From the NCBI RefSeq assembly GCF_016756315.1, contig NZ_AP024235.1, positions 372,001 through 436,000 on the forward strand: a stretch of 64,000 nt of DNA. Direction: 5' to 3'. The translations under genes were made by a program, and so were the position numbers. Below are positions 9,214-19,020 of this stretch, piece after piece. The first letter of the stretch is position 1. Every line of letters begins with the position of its first letter. The stretch comes from Alteromonas sp. KC3 (GTDB taxonomy: Bacteria; Pseudomonadota; Gammaproteobacteria; Enterobacterales; Alteromonadaceae). The notes beneath the pieces were generated by a model that saw only the letters and a list, made by a program, of their open reading frames with translations, searched no databases and was not told where the DNA came from.

Positions 9214-10770
9214 TTGGTTGTTCGTTGGTTAGTGTTAAGTAGCTTGTTGTTAGTGAATCTGTCTATGGCTAACACTAACGCTGAAGAGTCCCTTGTTGTT
9301 CTTTCAGGCAACACACCGGTTTTTAGCGAGTTCCAAGAAGACGGTACGGTTGAAGGGTATTCTGTCGACTACGCGCGCGCTATTCTCACTGCCGCAGGCA
9401 TTGATGCTGAAGTAACGCCATTGCCCTTCGCTCGTTTGATTGAGCGAATGAAACTAGGAGAGCCTGTCGTCGCAACGGGGATAGGGCGTACTGCCGAGCG
9501 AGAAAATAAGTTCTACTGGCTGGCCCCTCTTACGGCAAATGTTATCGGTATTTACGGCGCAAAACCTGTCAATTTAACTGCGTTGGCCAGTCAAAATAAA
9601 ACCCTTTCTGTTTCTGTGATGCGTGGTGATTATCGAGCCCAGCTGGGCCGCGAATATGCACAATTTGAGATGGTCGAATACGACACTTGGACACAAGCCA
9701 TTGATGCAGTACTGACAGGGCATGTTGATGCTGTGTTTTTTTCTGAATTTGGCATGGATGTCATTTGTAAACAGAACGGCCTTGACTGCACAACACTATC
9801 AAGGCAGCACACCCATGATATTCAATACAGCTATATTGCAATGCCAAAGACAAAAGCGAATAAGGCAATGGCAGATAGACTGACCAAAACGGCGCGCGTT
9901 TTTGCTCAAACGCCAGCTTTTGATGAACTCGTTCAACGTTGGCTGCCAAAACTGACAACAATATCCGCCGACGCTAATGAAATTGAAGGTGTAATTGCGT
10001 TAGGTAGAATTGAAAAAGATGAAAGTAATGTTTCCCATCTCTGGGTTATAACGAACTTAGAACCTTTGTTTAGTGAGAGAGGGCAGCGCGGTAAATTAAA
10101 AGGTTACGCTATTGAATTGGTGCAGAATATATTGCAACAAGCCAACTTGCCGACTGAGATCTTAACGGCGCCTTGGCAGAGAATTTTCGTAGAAAGTTCG
10201 ATGAAACCCGATGTTCTCGTCTTCTCTTTAGCGAGAACGCCTGAGCGCGAAGAAGCGTTTTATTGGATTACCCCTATCACAGAAAATGCCTATTCCATGT
10301 TTGTACGGGCTGACTATCAAGGAGATGCGACTTCTCTAGAAGACTTGCCTAAAGGCAGTCGCATTGCTGTGTTAAAGGGAGACTTTCGTCAAGAGCTTGT
10401 AAAAGCGGCCGGTCACATAGATGTGACAGAGAATTCCTGGGATAAGGTGGTAATGCAGCTCACCAATGGTGGCGCGGACTATCTGTTTTTATCTGACGGT
10501 GGTGCAAACATTATTTGCGATGGGCTCAATGGTGCCTGTGAAGGTTTCAAAAAGTTATTTACTTATCAAAAAGCAACAACGTATTTGGCGATGTCGAAAA
10601 AAGGTACCAATCAAGCGTTGGTTAACAAACTTAAGTTTGCCGCAGATAGCTTTAAACAATCAGACGAATACAGAGCCCTTTATTCAAAGTGGCTTGAAGC
10701 ATATTCAAAGAAAACGTCACTCAATATGTTTGAACAAGACGGCGTCATTGTTCTGGGGCAATTGGAGTAA
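9214..10770 (+). CDS. Periplasmic protein with two tandem solute-binding (SBP_bac_3-like) domains
   Basis: 518-residue exported protein. The start is TTG at 9214 with AAGGAGAG 7-8 bases upstream; the open frame extends 50 codons further but without a comparable site. The signal peptide runs to about residue 24 (SLLLVNLSMANTNA). Two homologous type-3 solute-binding domains follow, about 30-255 and 275-500. Parallel motifs are VEGYSVDYARAIL and LKGYAIELVQNIL; GRTAERENKFYWLAPLT and ARTPEREEAFYWITPIT; RGDYRAQLGRE and KGDFRQELVKA. Each lobe carries a cysteine pair (VICKQNGLDC; IICDGLNGAC). No ABC permease or ATPase is adjacent and the protein has no kinase or cyclase output, so it may be a stand-alone sensor or partner subunit rather than a transporter component. 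Confidence 0.8.
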   Translation: MVVRWLVLSSLLLVNLSMANTNAEESLVVLSGNTPVFSEFQEDGTVEGYSVDYARAILTAAGIDAEVTPLPFARLIERMKLGEPVVATGIGRTAERENKFYWLAPLTANVIGIYGAKPVNLTALASQNKTLSVSVMRGDYRAQLGREYAQFEMVEYDTWTQAIDAVLTGHVDAVFFSEFGMDVICKQNGLDCTTLSRQHTHDIQYSYIAMPKTKANKAMADRLTKTARVFAQTPAFDELVQRWLPKLTTISADANEIEGVIALGRIEKDESNVSHLWVITNLEPLFSERGQRGKLKGYAIELVQNILQQANLPTEILTAPWQRIFVESSMKPDVLVFSLARTPEREEAFYWITPITENAYSMFVRADYQGDATSLEDLPKGSRIAVLKGDFRQELVKAAGHIDVTENSWDKVVMQLTNGGADYLFLSDGGANIICDGLNGACEGFKKLFTYQKATTYLAMSKKGTNQALVNKLKFAADSFKQSDEYRALYSKWLEAYSKKTSLNMFEQDGVIVLGQLE

Positions 10771-10774
10771 ATGA

Positions 10775-11566
10775 TTAACGCCCCTCATTGGGACGTTTTT
10801 TAATCCGAGCGTCAATAAACCTATTAGGATCACCCAAATTGGTGCATTGAAGCGTGCCGCCAGTTATACCGCTGAGTACAGCCAATGTTTTAGCCGCGCT
10901 GCTGGTACAATCTACCCGTTTTACAGGACGCGGCGGCATAGCCTGCTCGTCATTATCTTTTCTGGGATCAACAATCGTAGGGTGCGTTTTATTGTGCTGA
11001 TATTCTCGGGCTGCATCGACAGCTTCTTGAGCAAGTTGATCATTATTGTAGGCATCAAAATATTGTGAAGCTGCCTCTTTGGCTGAAAAGTTGAACTGTC
11101 CTGCGCGTTGATTAGCATTTGACGATGATGTCTCAGGCAACGGTGTTGTAGGTGCAATAGTTTGTGGTTCTGTATCTGTCTTGGGTTTTGTTACAGGTTC
11201 TTGTTTTTCTTCAATAAGGTTTGATTGTGTGGGCTCTTTTACTACCTGAACTGGCACGTCTGTATCATCAACTTTTAACGGCTTTGGCATCGATGATGCT
11301 TCTTTTTCTTGTACCTTAGTGTCTAAAGGCGCTGCTGTTTTTCTTGGGATATACAGCACCGCATTTATCGGCTGAGCGCTTACCTCTTTACTGACCTGCT
11401 CGCGCCTTCTTTCAAGTGAGTATTGCGACAGCACGATGACTAAAGCAAACCCTAAAACATGCACACACGATGACACAAAAAGCGACTTCCACGTCGCTTT
11501 TTTAGCCGTGTTGCGGACTTCCATATCGCGCTCTGGCGCAAAAAAAGTATCAGTGATCGTCGTCAT
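10775..11566 (-). CDS. Membrane-anchored protein of TonB/TolA-like layout, function unknown
   Basis: 263 residues: a cytoplasmic N-terminus, one membrane segment (about 28-48, LFVSSCVHVLGFALVIVLS), a long periplasmic spacer rich in E, K, T, P and Q (about 75-150), then a C-terminal part with two cysteines (VDCTSSAAKTLAVLSG and GGTLQCTNLG). The layout resembles TonB or TolA, but I do not recognise a TonB C-terminal domain and no exbB/exbD genes are nearby. It is convergent with the tandem solute-binding gene (4 bp apart) and divergent from glnK. The two cysteines might form a disulphide. Identification is by layout only. Confidence 0.6.
   Translation of the reverse strand: MTTITDTFFAPERDMEVRNTAKKATWKSLFVSSCVHVLGFALVIVLSQYSLERRREQVSKEVSAQPINAVLYIPRKTAAPLDTKVQEKEASSMPKPLKVDDTDVPVQVVKEPTQSNLIEEKQEPVTKPKTDTEPQTIAPTTPLPETSSSNANQRAGQFNFSAKEAASQYFDAYNNDQLAQEAVDAAREYQHNKTHPTIVDPRKDNDEQAMPPRPVKRVDCTSSAAKTLAVLSGITGGTLQCTNLGDPNRFIDARIKKRPNEGR
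10777..10801 (+). terminator. Terminator of the tandem solute-binding gene
   Basis: AACGCCCC and GGGACGTT pair around TCATT with one mismatch, followed by six T. The hairpin begins at the last base of the convergent gene's stop codon and lies inside that gene's 3' end. Confidence 0.6.
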
Positions 11567-11599
11567 AGTACATAACTGACATCAGCGGCAAACAAATAG

Positions 11600-12184
<585 letters not shown>

Positions 12185-12216
12185 GCCACAACGAAGAATT
12201 TGCGGAGAACACAATA

Positions 12217-13464
12217 ATGGAAATCACTTTTGAACTCGGGTATGCGCTAGATACCTTTTACTTTCTAATTTGCGGTGCGCTAGTCATGTGGATGGCTGCG
12301 GGCTTTGCGATGCTTGAAGCAGGTTTGGTTCGAGCGAAAAACACCACTGAAATTCTAACTAAAAACGTTGCACTATTTGCTATCGCTTGCACCATGTACA
12401 TGGTATGTGGCTACGGCATTATGTACGGTGGCGGCGACTGGGGCCCTTTCCTAAGCGGTATTATGGCTGATGGCGCAACGGGTGTTGCTGAAGATCCAGC
12501 AACGTATGCACCTTCTGCTGACTTCTTCTTCCAAGTAGTATTTGTTGCAACAGCAATGTCTATTGTATCGGGCGCAGTTGCTGAGCGTATGAAGCTTTGG
12601 GCATTCTTAGCGTTCGCTGTTGTGATGACAGGTTTCATCTACCCAATGGAAGGCGCATGGACATGGGGCGGCGAAGCCGTATTTGGTATGTATACGCTTG
12701 GCGACCTAGGTTTCTCTGACTTTGCAGGTTCAGGTATTGTTCACATGGCAGGTGCTGCGGCAGCATTAGCTGGTGTGCTTGTACTTGGTGCACGTAAAGG
12801 CAAATACACTGCAGACGGCAAAGTGAATGCTATCCCAGGTGCTAACCTTCCGCTTGCTACTCTAGGTACATTCATTCTTTGGATGGGCTGGTTTGGTTTT
12901 AACGGCGGTTCTGTACTTGCTACAGCGACTGTTGAAAGTGCAAACTCAGTAGCCATTGTATTTATGAACACTAATGCCGCTGCTGCGGGTGGTTCAATTG
13001 CAGCGTTAATTGTAGCGCGTATCTTATTCGGTAAAGCTGACCTTACTATGGTACTTAACGGTGCGTTGGCGGGTCTTGTAGCGATTACTGCAGAACCTTC
13101 TACGCCGACGCCACTAGAGGCAACACTATTCGGTGGTCTTGGTGGTATCCTTGTAGTGCTAAGCATTGTTGGTCTTGATAAGCTTAAGATTGATGATCCA
13201 GTAGGTGCAATTTCTGTTCACGGTGTAGTAGGTCTGCTTGGTCTTATCCTTGTACCTTTCACTAATGACGGTTCAAGCATTACTGGTCAGCTTATTGGTG
13301 CAGCGACAATCTTTGTTTGGGTATTCGTAGTAAGTCTAGTGGTATGGCTAGTACTGAAAGCGGTTATGGGTATCCGTGTAAGCGAAGAAGAAGAATTCGA
13401 CGGTGTAGATATGAGCGAGTGTGGTTTGGAAGCATACCCAGACTTTACAAGCAGCCGTTCGTAA
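12217..13464 (+). CDS. amtB: Ammonium transporter AmtB
   Basis: 415-residue Amt-family channel conducting ammonium/ammonia across the inner membrane. About eleven hydrophobic segments are visible. The pore histidines are in GSGIVHMAGAAAA (His176) and ISVHGVVGLLG, and the early motif MLEAGLVRAKNT is typical. Residues about 80-100 form a short acidic/alanine-rich loop. No separate signal peptide is evident at the N-terminus (MEITFELGYALDTFYF). GGAG lies 9-10 bases upstream of the ATG. It is co-transcribed with glnK and closed by a strong terminator. Confidence 0.95.
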   Translation: MEITFELGYALDTFYFLICGALVMWMAAGFAMLEAGLVRAKNTTEILTKNVALFAIACTMYMVCGYGIMYGGGDWGPFLSGIMADGATGVAEDPATYAPSADFFFQVVFVATAMSIVSGAVAERMKLWAFLAFAVVMTGFIYPMEGAWTWGGEAVFGMYTLGDLGFSDFAGSGIVHMAGAAAALAGVLVLGARKGKYTADGKVNAIPGANLPLATLGTFILWMGWFGFNGGSVLATATVESANSVAIVFMNTNAAAAGGSIAALIVARILFGKADLTMVLNGALAGLVAITAEPSTPTPLEATLFGGLGGILVVLSIVGLDKLKIDDPVGAISVHGVVGLLGLILVPFTNDGSSITGQLIGAATIFVWVFVVSLVVWLVLKAVMGIRVSEEEEFDGVDMSECGLEAYPDFTSSRS

Positions 13465-13522
13465 GTAAGTCACGATTAGGCAACACGACAACAACAATAA
13501 TAATGCCTATATTACTTCACTT

Positions 13523-13548
13523 AAGCCCCGCATCTGCGGGGCTTTTTT
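13523..13548 (+). terminator. Terminator after amtB
   Basis: AAGCCCCGCA-TC-TGCGGGGCTT stem followed by T residues, a classical intrinsic terminator 59 bp after the amtB stop. Bases 13549-13738 beyond it hold no gene that I can see and should contain the ggt promoter. Confidence 0.9.
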
Positions 13549-13738
13549 CATTTTAGCATTGGCATTAGCCGTATTGTGACAATAACGCTACACTAGGGTG
13601 GGTATGATGAAGAAAAAGTAGCGCTTTTCATTCATCGAGTTAGGTGTAGAAAAACAATAATAAGGGTGCCTTTTGCTATAAACGCTCACCTAGTGTTTAC
13701 GTATAAGAAAAAGGTGCTGTTGCTGTTAAGGGAAAACT

Positions 13739-15430
13739 ATGGCGTTAAAAGTACGTTTAGTGGCGGCATTGCTTGTATTTGTCAGTGTGTCTAATCATGC
13801 CTACGATCGAATTACTGGTAAACCCTTTGCCAGCCGCTCTGAAGTTATTGCACAAAACGGTATGGCCGCTACTAGTCAACCTTTAGCCACGCAGGTGGCG
13901 TTAGATATTTTAAAACAAGGCGGTAGTGCCGTTGACGCTGCCATAGCCGCAAACGCCATGCTAGGCCTTGTCGAACCAACCGGCTGCGGAGTGGGTGGAG
14001 ACTTATTTGCCATCGTTTGGGATGCAAAAGAGCAAAAGCTAGTGGGCTTAAATGCTTCTGGGCGTTCTCCTAGGCAGCTGACAAAGAATGTTTTCGCAGA
14101 GCGTGGTCACAATACCATTCCCAAGTTTGGACCCTTACCCGTATCTGTTCCAGGCGCCGTTGATGGGTGGTTTGAGTTGCACGAGAAATTCGGCAAATTG
14201 CCAATGACCACGCTACTTACTCCTGCCATCAAATACGCACGAGAAGGCTTTCCTGTGTCTGAGCTGATTGCCTATTACTGGGAAATGAATAACGCGCGAA
14301 TAGGCCATTACGATGGCTTTGCTGAGACCTTTCTAATAGATGGAAAGCTACCGAAAAAGGGCGACATATTCAAAAACCCTGGCCTTGCGGTAACCTACGA
14401 AAAAATTGCAACGGGCGGAAGAGACGCGTTTTATAAAGGCGATATCGCTCGCACTATTGATGCTTATATGAAAGCTCAGGGCGGCTTTTTGTCATACCAA
14501 GATTTAGCATCGCACACCTCTGAGTGGGTTGAGCCTGTATCAGCAAATTATCGTGGGTACGACGTTTGGGAGTTACCGCCCAATGGTCAGGGTATCGCTG
14601 CACTTCAAATTTTGAATGTACTCGAGCGCTACGATATTGAAGGCATGGGGTTTAACTCTGCTGACTATATCCACACCTTTGTAGAAGCGAAAAAGTTAGC
14701 GTTTGAAGACAGAGCAAAGTTTTACGCAGACCCTGCATTTAATGACATTCCCGTAGATTGGCTTATTTCAAAAGACTATGCCAAAGAAAGGCAAAAACTT
14801 ATCGATAATGAGAAAGCAGCCATGCGTGTGGATGCAGGTATTTATGAAGGGGATACCATCTACCTAACCGTTGCCGACAAAGACGGTAATATGGTGTCAC
14901 TTATTCAAAGTAACTATCGCGGTATGGGGTCTGGAATGACGCCGCCGGGGCTGGGTTTTATTCTTCAAAATCGCGGTGAAATGTTCACGCTGGAAGAGGG
15001 GCATTTTAACGAGTATCGCCCCGGTAAGAGGCCGTTCCATACCATTATTCCTGCTTTCGTTACCCGTAACGGCGAACCTGTGATGAGTTTTGGTGTGATG
15101 GGCGGTGGTACACAGCCGCAAATGCATGCACAAATCATTGTGAATATTCTCGACTTTGGCATGAATTTACAAGAAGCTGGCGATGCCCCGCGTATTTTAC
15201 ACAGCGGCTCAAGCAGCCCGACGGGAGCGCTAATGATGGATGGCGGATATGTAAGCCTAGAATCGGGGTTCAGTGAAACCGTCCAGCGAGAGTTAATGGA
15301 ACGCGGGCATAAATTACAACGCGTAGTAGGCGCATTTGGCGGCTACCAAGCCATTGCGTGGGACAAGCAAAAAGGTGTTTATTTTGGGGCGTCTGAGAGT
15401 CGAAAAGATGGACAAGCAGCGGGCTATTAA
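13739..15430 (+). CDS. ggt: Gamma-glutamyltransferase
   Basis: Periplasmic Ntn-hydrolase that transfers or hydrolyses the gamma-glutamyl group of glutathione and related peptides. The 563 residues include a signal peptide (about 1-21), the large-subunit motifs GGSAVDAAIAANAMLGLVEP and CGVGGDLFAIVWD, and the self-processing site before Thr373 in EGDTIYLTVADKDGN. The small subunit has SNYRGMGSGMTPPGLGF and GVMGGGTQPQMHAQI. The precursor length is as expected. I see no obvious ribosome-binding site other than the weak AAGGGAAAACT before the ATG. No other glutathione-metabolism gene is beside it. Confidence 0.9.
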   Translation: MALKVRLVAALLVFVSVSNHAYDRITGKPFASRSEVIAQNGMAATSQPLATQVALDILKQGGSAVDAAIAANAMLGLVEPTGCGVGGDLFAIVWDAKEQKLVGLNASGRSPRQLTKNVFAERGHNTIPKFGPLPVSVPGAVDGWFELHEKFGKLPMTTLLTPAIKYAREGFPVSELIAYYWEMNNARIGHYDGFAETFLIDGKLPKKGDIFKNPGLAVTYEKIATGGRDAFYKGDIARTIDAYMKAQGGFLSYQDLASHTSEWVEPVSANYRGYDVWELPPNGQGIAALQILNVLERYDIEGMGFNSADYIHTFVEAKKLAFEDRAKFYADPAFNDIPVDWLISKDYAKERQKLIDNEKAAMRVDAGIYEGDTIYLTVADKDGNMVSLIQSNYRGMGSGMTPPGLGFILQNRGEMFTLEEGHFNEYRPGKRPFHTIIPAFVTRNGEPVMSFGVMGGGTQPQMHAQIIVNILDFGMNLQEAGDAPRILHSGSSSPTGALMMDGGYVSLESGFSETVQRELMERGHKLQRVVGAFGGYQAIAWDKQKGVYFGASESRKDGQAAGY

Positions 15431-15580
15431 GCACACTAGTTAAATAAAAGGCATTACACGCACACGCGGTAAAAGGTTGTACCGTTTAGTGGCTGGTGTT
15501 TGTCTTAAAATAGGGCGTGAGTGAGCAGTAATGTCCTATAGAAGCTGGGTATACACATTTTAATAAAAATAAGAGCGGCA

Positions 15581-16507
15581 ATGACACAACCACAAAAAGG
15601 CATTTGCGCGGAACCTAACCTACACGCACAGTATTTAATGCTGAATGTTATTGATGATGACAGTGAAGCAGTAAGAGCCAAATTGTCTCGTGTGTTAGAT
15701 ATTTTTGAACACTTTGAAAACGAGCATTATGAAGCCATGGTGACAGGCGTGGTGGCCATTGGTACTAGTTATTGGACTGAAGTGTATCCTGGACTTATCC
15801 CCGTCGAGCTAACGCCGTTTCCCGATATGCAGTGCGAAGATAGAAGTGCGCCCACTATGCCCTGCGATATCTTTATTCAAATTCGCGCTGATAGATTAGA
15901 CATTTGCCATGCCGTTGGTATTGAGGTAATGGACTTACTGCGTATTCACGTTGAGCTGGTTGAGCAAATTCGCGGCTTTCGCTACCTCGATGGAAGAGAT
16001 CTAAATGGTTTTCTTTATGCTTCAGACAATCCGCGGGGAATGAAGCGAAGACAAATTGCGGTGATCGGCGAGGATGATCCCGACTTTGCGGGTGGCAGCT
16101 ACGTACACGTGCAGCGCTATCGTCACGATTTGCGGCGTTGGGGAAGCTTATCAAGTCGCCAGCAAGAACAGGTGATGGGTACTACTCAAGAACATAATTT
16201 GGTGAGTAGCGAACAATCTGCTTCATCACATAACGTGCGAGCATGTAGCGCGACTCCTGATAGCGATGAGCCACGACTGATAAAACAAGGCATGCCGTAT
16301 GGTGATATGGCATCACAAGGATTGTTTTTTGTAAGTTGCAGTGCAAGTGCCAGACCATTTAAAGATATGTTGCATAGCCAAATTTACGGTAATGGCGAAG
16401 GTGATTATGACCGTTGGTTAGACTTTACTAGCGCCGAGACAGGGGCGGCATTTTTTGCGCCGTCTATCGCCTTTATACGGCAGCAAGCCAAGTTATCTCA
16501 CGATTAG
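15581..16507 (+). CDS. DyP-type peroxidase family protein with altered catalytic residues
   Basis: 308-residue member of the dye-decolourising peroxidase family (B type, closest by eye to E. coli YfeX). Family landmarks are GFRYLDGRDLNGF, the AGGSYVHVQRYRHDL stretch, the proximal haem histidine in SSHNVRA (His217), MPYG and the tail ETGAAFFAPS. Two usually essential distal residues are changed. The GFxDGTxNP motif reads GFLYASDNP, with Tyr146 in place of the catalytic Asp. The Arg that precedes xxMPYG is Lys235. Haem binding is likely retained, but ordinary peroxidase activity may be weak or absent. No signal peptide. It is alone on its transcript, convergent with hemL, a tetrapyrrole synthesis gene. 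Confidence 0.85.
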   Translation: MTQPQKGICAEPNLHAQYLMLNVIDDDSEAVRAKLSRVLDIFEHFENEHYEAMVTGVVAIGTSYWTEVYPGLIPVELTPFPDMQCEDRSAPTMPCDIFIQIRADRLDICHAVGIEVMDLLRIHVELVEQIRGFRYLDGRDLNGFLYASDNPRGMKRRQIAVIGEDDPDFAGGSYVHVQRYRHDLRRWGSLSSRQQEQVMGTTQEHNLVSSEQSASSHNVRACSATPDSDEPRLIKQGMPYGDMASQGLFFVSCSASARPFKDMLHSQIYGNGEGDYDRWLDFTSAETGAAFFAPSIAFIRQQAKLSHD

Positions 16508-16534
16508 TTGTTTAATTAGTCGAGAAAAAGATAC

Positions 16535-16560
16535 AAAAAAGCCCCGATATCGGGGCTTTT
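16535..16560. terminator. Bidirectional terminator between the DyP-like gene and hemL
   Basis: AAAAAAGCCCCGAT and ATCGGGGCTTTT form a perfect stem with A and T runs on both sides, so it can end both convergent transcripts. Confidence 0.9.
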
Positions 16561-16577
16561 GCTTTATTAATTCAGTG

Positions 16578-17858
16578 TTAAAGGGTAGCAAATACTTTGT
16601 CTGCCGCCGCAAGTGTCTTTTCGATAATAGACGCATCGTGGGCTTTAGAGACGAAGCCTGCTTCATAAGATGCAGGGGCTAGATAAACGCCTTCATTTAG
16701 CATGCCGTGATAAAACTTATTAAATTGCTCAGTATTGCAGTTTATGGCTTGCTTGTAGTTAGTCACCTTCTCCACATCGGTAAAGAAAATACCAAACATA
16801 CTGCCGGCAATATTCGTGGTTAAACTAATATTGTGCTTATCAGCAATGGCTTGGAAACCATCAACGAGTGCCTGCGTGTTCTCAAAAATAGAGTCATACA
16901 AATCTGGTTGTTGAATTTGCTGCATGGCAGCCAAACCAGCAGCCATTGCTACTGGATTACCTGATAAGGTGCCTGCTTGATAAATTGGGCCTGTTGGCGC
17001 GATATGGGTGATAATATCTTTGCGGCCACCAAAGCAGCCTACTGGCATGCCGCCGCCGATGACTTTTCCTAAACACGTAAGGTCAGGTTTTACGTTGTAA
17101 CGCTCCTGTGCACCGCCGCGTGATACGCGAAAGCCAGTCATCACTTCGTCAAAAATAAGTACGCTGCCGTATTCATCACAAACCGCACGCAATCCTTCCA
17201 AGAAACCTTCAACAGGAGGAATGCAGTTCATGTTGCCCGCTACAGGCTCAACAATAATACACGCGATATCATCTCCGTGAGCGGCGAATACCTCTTTTAC
17301 GCTATCGATGTTGTTGTATTCAACCGTCAACGTGTGCTCAGCCACATTGGCAGGCACGCCCGGAGAGCTAGGTACGCCAAGGGTAAGGGCGCCAGAGCCA
17401 GCCTTTACAAGCAATGAGTCGGCGTGACCGTGGTAGCAACCTTCAAATTTCACGATTTTGTTGCGACTGGTGTAACCACGGGCCAAGCGAATAGCCGACA
17501 TGGTCGCCTCGGTACCCGAGTTCACCATGCGAACCATTTCCATTGAAGGAACCAGTTCGCTTACCATTTCAGCCATAATAATTTCAGCTTCAGTCGGTGC
17601 GCCAAATGACAATCCATTATGCGATGCGGCAATAACAGCCTCACGAATTTTGGCATTATTGTGGCCTAAAATCATTGGGCCCCAAGACTGAATATAGTCA
17701 ATGTACTGTTTGCCATCGGCATCCCACATGTATGCCCCGTCAGCTTTGGTGATAAAGCGTGGCGTGCCGCCTACGGCCTTGAACGCACGCACTGGTGAAT
17801 TAACGCCGCCAGGGATAGTTTTTTGCGCACGGGCAAAAAGGGCTTCAGATTTTTGCAT
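16578..17858 (-). CDS. hemL: Glutamate-1-semialdehyde 2,1-aminomutase
   Basis: PLP enzyme making 5-aminolevulinate in the C5 haem pathway, in the cytoplasm. 426 residues, equal to E. coli HemL. The PLP lysine is Lys265 in [13 protein letters not shown], with [14 protein letters not shown] and the cofactor aspartate region [11 protein letters not shown]. The start is placed at ATG 17858 ([18 protein letters not shown]), which is the conserved N-terminus; the 12 extra codons upstream overlap the end of pyrB. The pyrB stop lies 4 bases upstream, so the two genes are very likely co-transcribed. Confidence 0.95.
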   Translation of the reverse strand: MQKSEALFARAQKTIPGGVNSPVRAFKAVGGTPRFITKADGAYMWDADGKQYIDYIQSWGPMILGHNNAKIREAVIAASHNGLSFGAPTEAEIIMAEMVSELVPSMEMVRMVNSGTEATMSAIRLARGYTSRNKIVKFEGCYHGHADSLLVKAGSGALTLGVPSSPGVPANVAEHTLTVEYNNIDSVKEVFAAHGDDIACIIVEPVAGNMNCIPPVEGFLEGLRAVCDEYGSVLIFDEVMTGFRVSRGGAQERYNVKPDLTCLGKVIGGGMPVGCFGGRKDIITHIAPTGPIYQAGTLSGNPVAMAAGLAAMQQIQQPDLYDSIFENTQALVDGFQAIADKHNISLTTNIAGSMFGIFFTDVEKVTNYKQAINCNTEQFNKFYHGMLNEGVYLAPASYEAGFVSKAHDASIIEKTLAAADKVFATL

Positions 17859-17862
17859 GTAA

Positions 17863-18876
17863 TTACTTACTCTTATTGCTGTACCAAACCACATCGCGTT
17901 CGTATTTCGTTACTAAGTTTTCAACACCTAGCGTTAACGCAAAAAGTGCCATTCTTACCAGTACACCATTGTCGGTTTGTCTAAAAATGGCAAGGTTTGG
18001 ATTGAGGTTTAGATCGTTATCCAATTCATTGGCTTCCATACGTGAGTCTCGCGGAAGTGGATGCATAATAACGGTCTTTGATTGGAAGTGTTTGGTGTAA
18101 ATAGACTGATTAAGTCTGAATTTACCGCGATACTTATTGGCTTCTTCTTGCGACGGAAAGCGCTCTTCCTGGATACGGGTTTGATAGCAGATATCAGCAT
18201 CCATATTACCTTCTAATGTCTCGGTAATCGTAAGCTGATGACCCGCGTTTTCTATCGCGTCAATGACCGGCTGCGGCATGGCTAATTCTTTTGGCGAAAT
18301 GAGTGTAAAACGCACGTTTTTAAACAGACACAGCAAGCGTGATAGCGAGTGTACCGTTCTGCCATAACGCAAGTCGCCAATCATGGCGATATGAAGGCCA
18401 TCAATGCCGCGGCCGTTGTATTCTAATTCGCGCTGAATAGTGAATAAATCTAGCAGTGCTTGAGTCGGGTGTTCGTTAGCGCCATCACCGCCATTAATGA
18501 CAGGGACGCGACTGCCTTCTGCGAATTCAGCAACTGAGCCCGCGGCAGGGTGTCGCATGGCGATAATGTCAGAATAGCCGCTTAGAACACGGGCGGTATC
18601 ATAAAGTGATTCGCCTTTAGCCAGCGCCGAGCTTGACATGCCAGTAGTCTCTCTTACTTCACCGCCAAGTAGATTAAAGGCTGTGCCAAAGCTCACGCGA
18701 GTTCGAGTACTTGGCTCAAAAAAGAGATTACCCAAAATAGCACCGTCGAGTACGGTAGTGCGCTTTTGACGTCGAGCGTAGGGTTGCATGGAATCGGCAA
18801 CTGAGAACACTTTCTCAATGGCCTCGCGATCGAATTGATTAACCGAAAGAATGTGGTTACCGGTAAAGTCAGACAT
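17863..18876 (-). CDS. pyrB: Aspartate carbamoyltransferase catalytic chain
   Basis: Condenses carbamoyl phosphate and aspartate in pyrimidine synthesis. 337 residues, longer than the 311 of E. coli PyrB. The carbamoyl-phosphate loop is Ser56-Arg60 ([12 protein letters not shown]), followed by [22 protein letters not shown] and [16 protein letters not shown]. No pyrI regulatory-chain gene is adjacent; hemL follows 4 bases after the stop instead. The absence of pyrI and the longer chain suggest a form without the E. coli regulatory subunit, unless pyrI is elsewhere. A possible promoter lies in the 144 bp upstream (TATTAT box on the minus strand near 18915). Confidence 0.92.
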   Translation of the reverse strand: MSDFTGNHILSVNQFDREAIEKVFSVADSMQPYARRQKRTTVLDGAILGNLFFEPSTRTRVSFGTAFNLLGGEVRETTGMSSSALAKGESLYDTARVLSGYSDIIAMRHPAAGSVAEFAEGSRVPVINGGDGANEHPTQALLDLFTIQRELEYNGRGIDGLHIAMIGDLRYGRTVHSLSRLLCLFKNVRFTLISPKELAMPQPVIDAIENAGHQLTITETLEGNMDADICYQTRIQEERFPSQEEANKYRGKFRLNQSIYTKHFQSKTVIMHPLPRDSRMEANELDNDLNLNPNLAIFRQTDNGVLVRMALFALTLGVENLVTKYERDVVWYSNKSK

Positions 18877-19020
18877 GAGTCACTCAATCATCAACGAAAA
18901 CGGCGCTAGTGTATAATACGAACACCGCTAAGTCATCATGACAAGAGGGATAAATAGTGCAAGCTTTGCCAAAAAATAAGCGCAAAGAGTGATAGGTGTC
19001 AAAACCCAGTCAACACTGAC

